From contig JANWLB010000078.1 in NCBI GenBank assembly GCA_025451095.1, positions 1 through 46,527 on the forward strand: a stretch of 46,527 nt of DNA, in the 5' to 3' direction. The position numbers and the translations under genes were made by a program. The DNA is from Alphaproteobacteria bacterium. GTDB lineage: Bacteria > Pseudomonadota > Alphaproteobacteria > Micavibrionales > Micavibrionaceae. Positions 42,629 to 46,527 of the stretch are shown one piece after another. Below the pieces are notes generated by a model. The model was not told the origin of the DNA, ran no database searches, and saw only the letters and a list, made by a program, of their open reading frames with translations. Numbering within the stretch: position 1 is the stretch's first letter; each line of letters opens with the position of its first letter.

Positions 42629-44262
42629 AAGGACTTTCCTTCGTGCGGCATCTGCGCCACAAGGCCAGCAATATGGCGTTCGGCAGCCTTGTCTATAACT
42701 GGTCTCTGGGCGGCACTGTGCCCGACGCCATTATCGTTAAAATCACGGATAGCTGGCCGGGCAACGCCGAACAGGGGCGCTGGCTTTGCGGCGGCGCCTT
42801 TGCCATGGGTGAAGATCATTTGCGCATGCATGGCGAATGCTGGGAGCCGGAAGGCGTCGGCGAGGGATGGCTTGTCCACATGCATGGATTCGAGTGGCTG
42901 CGCGACTTGCGCGCTCTCGGCGGTGACGAAGCGCGGCGGCAGGCGCGCGAGATGGTTTCAAGCTGGATCGGCTGCTACGGCGCCTGGAGCCATTTTTCCT
43001 GGCGCCCCGACATCGTCGGTCAGCGTGTGGCCAGCTGGATTGCTCTTTACGATTTTTACGGCGCAAGCGCAGACGAGGAGTTCCAGGAGCGGCTGCGCGA
43101 ATCCCTGGCCCGTCAGGGGCGGCATCTTTCGCGCGCCTTGCCGGGATTTGAAGGCGGGCTGGAGCTTCTTTATGGTGTGCGCGGGCTCATTTTCGCCGGT
43201 CTTTCTTTTGCCGGGCGCGAATCCTGGCTGGAGCAGGGGCTGGACATGCTGCAGCAGGAGACGGCGAAACAGATTCTGCCTGACGGCGGCCATGTCAGCC
43301 GTTCACCCTCTCAGCTGCTGGAGGCGTTGCGCGTATTCATTGATGTGCGTTCGGGTTTGCTGGCCGGGAATTATCCGGTGCCGGAGCAAATCCAGCATAC
43401 AATTGACCGCATGGCGCAGGCCTTGCGCTTTTTCCGCTACGCCGACAAGGGTCTGTCTGTGTTCAACGGGGCGCAGGAAGGCGATTCACAGCTGATCGAT
43501 ACCGTGCTTTTAAAATCCAACGCACAAGGCCGCACAGTGCAGGGCTTGCCCCAGACAGGGTATGAGCGCCTGGTCAAGGGCCGCAGCCTTGTCATGGTCG
43601 ATACCGGCGCGCCGCCCGTGCGCCCCTATGACCGCACCGCCCATGCGGCGCCTCTGGCGTTCGAATTCATTTACGGCCGGGAACGGGTCTTTGTTTCCTG
43701 CGGGGCGCACCCGATCGACCGTGCCTGGCAGGACGTTCTGCGCGGCACGGCCGCCCACAACACGCCCGTCATCGATTACCGGAACGCCTGTGAAATCCGC
43801 GAAGACGGCCACATGAGCCGCCGCCCCCGCGCGGTGATCTGCAGCCGTGAGGAATCGCGCGATGCTGTTCTGCTCGAAGGCGCGCATGATGGCTATGTGG
43901 TTCTCAACGGCATCACGCATCGCCGCCGCCTCTATCTGGCCGATCACGGTCATGATCTGCGTGGTGAGGAAGCCTTTACCTGCTCGACCGGCCTGGGCCG
44001 GCCGGCGGAGATCAGCCTGCGGTTCCATCTGCACCCGAAAATCCAGGCTTCCCTGATTCGCGACGGGCAGGAGGCGCTTTTACGCCTCTCCGGCGGCGCG
44101 GGCTGGCGCTTTTTTCACAATGGCGGGCATCTGGCGCTGGAAGACAGTTTGTATCTCGGACAGGGCAGCCGCCCGCGCAAGACGCAGCAGCTTGTGATTT
44201 ACGGTCAGATGGACAGCGACTACGCCCAGATCAAATGGGCGCTGCAGCGCGAAGGCTGTTAG
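42625..44262 (+). CDS. Heparinase II/III-family protein
   Basis: A 545-residue protein of the heparinase II/III family of polysaccharide lyases. The N-terminal alpha/alpha-barrel region shows [20 protein letters not shown] and [20 protein letters not shown] (conserved catalytic region); the C-terminal beta-domain shows [48 protein letters not shown] and [20 protein letters not shown]. Family members next to rsmB and rpe (and usually purH) are conserved in alphaproteobacteria, but their true substrate is not established; an envelope glycan is likely. There is no obvious signal peptide ([16 protein letters not shown]). It is co-translated with rpe. Confidence 0.9.
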   Translation: MKGLSFVRHLRHKASNMAFGSLVYNWSLGGTVPDAIIVKITDSWPGNAEQGRWLCGGAFAMGEDHLRMHGECWEPEGVGEGWLVHMHGFEWLRDLRALGGDEARRQAREMVSSWIGCYGAWSHFSWRPDIVGQRVASWIALYDFYGASADEEFQERLRESLARQGRHLSRALPGFEGGLELLYGVRGLIFAGLSFAGRESWLEQGLDMLQQETAKQILPDGGHVSRSPSQLLEALRVFIDVRSGLLAGNYPVPEQIQHTIDRMAQALRFFRYADKGLSVFNGAQEGDSQLIDTVLLKSNAQGRTVQGLPQTGYERLVKGRSLVMVDTGAPPVRPYDRTAHAAPLAFEFIYGRERVFVSCGAHPIDRAWQDVLRGTAAHNTPVIDYRNACEIREDGHMSRRPRAVICSREESRDAVLLEGAHDGYVVLNGITHRRRLYLADHGHDLRGEEAFTCSTGLGRPAEISLRFHLHPKIQASLIRDGQEALLRLSGGAGWRFFHNGGHLALEDSLYLGQGSRPRKTQQLVIYGQMDSDYAQIKWALQREGC

Positions 44263-44267
44263 CCTTC
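44251..44267. terminator. Hairpin spanning two convergent stop codons
   Basis: GAAGGCT and AGCCTTC form a perfect 7-bp stem around GTT. It includes the heparinase-like gene stop (44260-44262) and reaches the stop of the convergent gene at 44266. There is no T-run, so termination would be weak or aided by Rho. Confidence 0.4.
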
Positions 44268-44670
44268 AGCCGTTCACGAAATCAGGGAAGAATTGTCCCG
44301 TGGGCAGATAACGTTCAAGCGTCATGCAGGAAAACATATGGTCGTGATGGAGTTCCTGTCTGGTCAGCTGTTCAAACAAGCGCATTTTCTGAACCGCTTC
44401 CGGAGAGCTGTACATGTCCGCCAGCTCCAGGAGACCGGAAACCAAAAGCTCCTGATAGTTCTGCTGGTGAAGAATGACAGCCCGCCCGAAATCGACTTTC
44501 AGCCCTTGCTGTTCGGCAGCCGTGTCCAGCTGCTTGCATTCCTGGCGGATTGTTTCGATCTCGGTGTCCTGCGCGCTTCCCGGCTGGGCGGCCAGGCGGA
44601 AGTTTATTTCAAATCTGCCGCAATGTTTGTCGGTGCCTTTAAGGCGTTTCATTTCGATGTCGTATGACAT
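44266..44670 (-). CDS. Unknown protein (134 aa)
   Basis: Unrecognised. ATG 44670 begins MSYDIEMKRLKGTDKHCGRF and the protein appears soluble and helical: a Glu/Gln-rich helix (IETIRQECKQLDTAAEQQGL), LHQQNYQELLVSGLLELADM and an ending CMTLERYLPTGQFFPDFVNG. No signal peptide or membrane segment is present. The ATG is preceded by cagggtacaggt, an acceptable ribosome binding site; an upstream TTG at 44727 would extend it by 19 residues with no support. It lies between the heparinase-like gene (convergent) and radA (divergent). Confidence 0.75.
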   Translation of the reverse strand: MSYDIEMKRLKGTDKHCGRFEINFRLAAQPGSAQDTEIETIRQECKQLDTAAEQQGLKVDFGRAVILHQQNYQELLVSGLLELADMYSSPEAVQKMRLFEQLTRQELHHDHMFSCMTLERYLPTGQFFPDFVNG

Positions 44671-44807
44671 ACCTGTACCCTGCTCCGTTTTTTGTTCCTT
44701 AAGGGACAGGAATACGATTTTCTCCAAGCTGTGAAAAGCGCGATATTTTGTTCTTGCTTTGTTCTTTCTCCCGTTCCATGATAGGACTGAAGAATCGGGG
44801 AGAGTTC

Positions 44808-46229
44808 ATGGCCAAATCCACGCGCAATTACGTCTGCCAGTCCTGCGGGGCGGCGTCGTCCAAATGGTCGGGCAAGTGCGAATCCTGCGGCGAATGGAAC
44901 TGCATTGCCGAGGAAGTGGTTGAGGCTTCCGCACCCAAGGGTCTGGGAGCCCGCAAGGGCGGCAAGGGCTTGCCTCTTTCATCCCTCAAAGGAAGCGATT
45001 CAAAAAAACTGCCGCGCAAGGTTTCAGGAATGCAGGAGTTCGACCGCGTAACGGGCGGCGGCCTCGTGCCGGGATCGGCATTGCTGATCGGCGGCGATCC
45101 GGGAATCGGCAAGTCGACGCTTCTTCTGCAGGTCGTGTGCACGCTGGCGCGCGGTGGCGCGCGCTGTCTTTATATTTCGGGCGAAGAGGCGGTGGATCAG
45201 GTGCGTTTGCGTGCTGACCGGCTGGGACTGGCCGACGCACCGGTCGAGCTGGCCTCGGCGACGTCCGTGCGCGATATTGTCGCGACCCTTGAAGACTCGG
45301 CCAATCCCGTCGATCTTGCCGTCATCGATTCCATCCAGACGATGTATGTGGATACGGTTGAAAGCGCACCCGGCACGGTCACGCAGGTCAGATCGTCCGC
45401 TCAGGAAATTACACGATGCGCAAAAAAACGCGGTATTACGGTGCTTTTTGTTGGTCACGTCACCAAGGACGGGCAGATCGCGGGCCCGCGCGTGCTTGAG
45501 CATATGGTCGATACCGTCCTTTATTTTGAAGGAGACCGCAGTCATCAGTTCCGCATCCTGAGGGCGGTCAAGAACAGGTTCGGTCCGACGGATGAGATCG
45601 GCGTTTTTGAAATGGCCGGCGAAGGGCTTATCCAGGTTGAAAATCCTTCCGCGCTTTTTTTGGCGCAGCGGCAGCAGAACGTACCGGGCAGCGCGGTGCT
45701 CGCCGGGCTTGAGGGAACGCGGCCGGTTCTGGTCGAGGTGCAGGCGCTGGTCGCGCCGTCGCCGCCCGGCACGCCGCGCCGCGCTGTGATCGGCTGGGAT
45801 TCGAACCGGCTCGCCATGGTGCTGGCGGTTCTTGAAGCGCGCTGTGGGCTGCCTTTGTCGGGGCGCGATATTTTTCTGAACATTGCGGGCGGCATCCGCA
45901 TTGCCGAGCCTGCGGCCGATCTGGCGGTCGCGGCAGCCCTGGTCAGCGCCGCGACGGGCGTGCCGGTGCCGGCGCACACCGTCTATTTCGGAGAGATCGG
46001 ACTGGGCGGGGAGGTCCGGCCGGTGGCGCAACCTGACGTGCGCCTGAAGGAGGCCTCCAAACTGGGATTCGAATCGGCCGTTACGCCCCGGCGCAAGAAG
46101 GACAAAGACAAAAAAACAGCGGCGGCGCTGCCGGTTACCGAAATCGGCCAGCTGCAGGACCTGGTTGATCTTTTCACCTCGCAGGAAGATACGGGGCGCC
46201 CGGTCCGGCGGGCAGCGGGAGGCCTGTAA
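44808..46229 (+). CDS. radA: DNA repair protein RadA (Sms)
   Basis: A 473-residue RecA-like helicase that helps branch migration in recombination. The N-terminal zinc finger has C10, C13, C24 and C27 (YVCQSCGAASSKWSGKCESC). Then come a Walker A (IGGDPGIGKSTLLLQV), Walker B (VDLAVIDSIQTMYVD), the RadA-specific KNRFGPTDEIGVFEMAGEGL and a C-terminal Lon-like domain (ISTA-free form, with GGIRIAEPAADLAVAAALVS). Length fits. ATG 44808 has a gggagagttc ribosome binding site; the longer reading from 44748 is unlikely. cvpA follows, which is an arrangement I recall from alphaproteobacteria. Confidence 0.96.
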   Translation: MAKSTRNYVCQSCGAASSKWSGKCESCGEWNCIAEEVVEASAPKGLGARKGGKGLPLSSLKGSDSKKLPRKVSGMQEFDRVTGGGLVPGSALLIGGDPGIGKSTLLLQVVCTLARGGARCLYISGEEAVDQVRLRADRLGLADAPVELASATSVRDIVATLEDSANPVDLAVIDSIQTMYVDTVESAPGTVTQVRSSAQEITRCAKKRGITVLFVGHVTKDGQIAGPRVLEHMVDTVLYFEGDRSHQFRILRAVKNRFGPTDEIGVFEMAGEGLIQVENPSALFLAQRQQNVPGSAVLAGLEGTRPVLVEVQALVAPSPPGTPRRAVIGWDSNRLAMVLAVLEARCGLPLSGRDIFLNIAGGIRIAEPAADLAVAAALVSAATGVPVPAHTVYFGEIGLGGEVRPVAQPDVRLKEASKLGFESAVTPRRKKDKDKKTAAALPVTEIGQLQDLVDLFTSQEDTGRPVRRAAGGL

Positions 46230-46292
46230 ACCCGTCTTTATTCCTGCTATGCTGCGCTCCGGTTAACAGAAAACGGAGCCCCGTCCCCCACC

Positions 46293-46527
46293 ATGATTTT
46301 CGATATTCTTGTAATCGCCGCGCTTCTGGTGTCCTGCGTCATCGCTTTTCTGCGCGGCTTCATACGCGAAGTTCTGACGATTGTCGGGGTTCTGGGCGGT
46401 GGTGCCGCTGCTCTTTATGCCGGGCCTTTGCTGGCGCCGGTCGTCAAAGGCTGGCTTGGCGCTGATAATGAGGGCGAGCAAAAGAAACTCTTCGATATCA
46501 TTCCCTATACGCTGCTGGGTGACATTC
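46293..46527 (+). CDS. cvpA: CvpA family membrane protein (5' part only)
   Basis: The ORF starts at ATG 46293 (MIFDILVIAALLVSCVIAFL) and runs off the right edge after 78 codons. The start, then RGFIREVLTIVGVLGGGAAA and a following LYAGPLLAPVVKGWL, is typical of the CvpA family: multi-pass inner-membrane proteins needed for colicin V production in E. coli and for envelope-stress resistance. In alphaproteobacteria cvpA lies between radA and purF, so purF may follow outside the window. ggagccccgtccccca upstream contains a possible ribosome binding site. Confidence 0.88.
   Translation, partial: MIFDILVIAALLVSCVIAFLRGFIREVLTIVGVLGGGAAALYAGPLLAPVVKGWLGADNEGEQKKLFDIIPYTLLGDI

Noticed and set aside
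45798-45815. tRNA T-loop-like sequence (gattcgaacc)
   Set aside because: It lies within radA in frame and no acceptor or anticodon stems can be drawn around it.
45024-46031. Long minus-strand reading frame opposite radA
   Set aside because: radA motifs are complete on the plus strand; the antisense translation is Arg/Asp-rich without domains.

Overview
The window looks like a piece of a free-living alphaproteobacterial chromosome: moderately high GC, tightly packed short operons, and no tRNA, rRNA, CRISPR array or insertion sequence that I could find. The alphaproteobacterial placement rests on gene content and order: a short-form RNase D next to kdsD-lptC-lptA; M48/TPR protease-DsbA-aroQ-accB-accC; aat next to a DUF2155 protein, an MlaD protein and an NDUFA12-like protein; a CHCC zinc-finger (NDUFS6-like) protein; a DUF1674/SDHAF4-like protein; rsmB-rpe-heparinase-like; and radA-cvpA. 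Micavibrio-like or Rhodospirillales-like lineages would fit, but I cannot fix the genus.

Layout. 1-5.1 kb: a truncated YbaL/KefB antiporter, then rnd, kdsD, lptC and lptA (LPS transport; no lptB follows) and two small unknown genes. 5.05-5.85 kb: an AT-rich patch with a NUDIX hydrolase and an orphan ORF directly behind guaA. 5.85-18.7 kb: minus-strand genes guaA, an unknown helical protein, an RsmB-family methyltransferase, a small secreted protein, a GNAT, guaB, rlmE and a membrane protein, interrupted by a plus-strand cassette (purine nucleoside phosphorylase, unknown, metF, metE) and a small plus-strand unknown at 17.2 kb. 18.8-24.1 kb: envelope protease, two DsbA-fold proteins, aroQ, accB and accC. 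24.1-32.1 kb: a PcfJ-like protein, aat, a 61-residue unknown, DUF2155-MlaD-NDUFA12 on the minus strand, a secreted unknown, a pilin-like protein and several small unknowns. 32.4-35.2 kb: dnaX, ebfC, xthA. 35.2-38.2 kb: an unknown, an MFS transporter, a GNAT and a probable 40-residue peptide gene. 38.3-46.5 kb: an acetylglutamate-kinase/M48-metallopeptidase fusion, a DUF1674 protein, chorismate mutase, rsmB, rpe, a heparinase-like protein, an unknown, radA and the start of cvpA.

How the genes work together: most are core metabolism (GMP synthesis, methionine and folate, fatty-acid initiation, shikimate and chorismate steps), envelope maintenance (LPS transport, MlaD, M48 protease, disulfide exchange), RNA modification and DNA replication/repair. 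The most unusual object is the 556-codon ORF at 38315-39985. It joins an amino-acid kinase that looks like N-acetylglutamate kinase (ArgB) to a membrane-embedded HtpX/M48-like HExxH domain, and it lies beside the DUF1674 and rsmB genes, where I recall alphaproteobacteria often carrying htpX. Upstream of it are a dyad, a sigma70-type promoter and a divergent 40-residue ORF with its own terminator. Other points of interest are a DnaX with only two of the usual four zinc-binding cysteines, a PcfJ-like protein in the chromosome, a set of near-identical TTGACATA promoters in front of unknown genes, and a G8 tract inside rsmB.

No stretch longer than about 300 bases lacks a gene; the longest gap is 32125-32388, between divergent genes.
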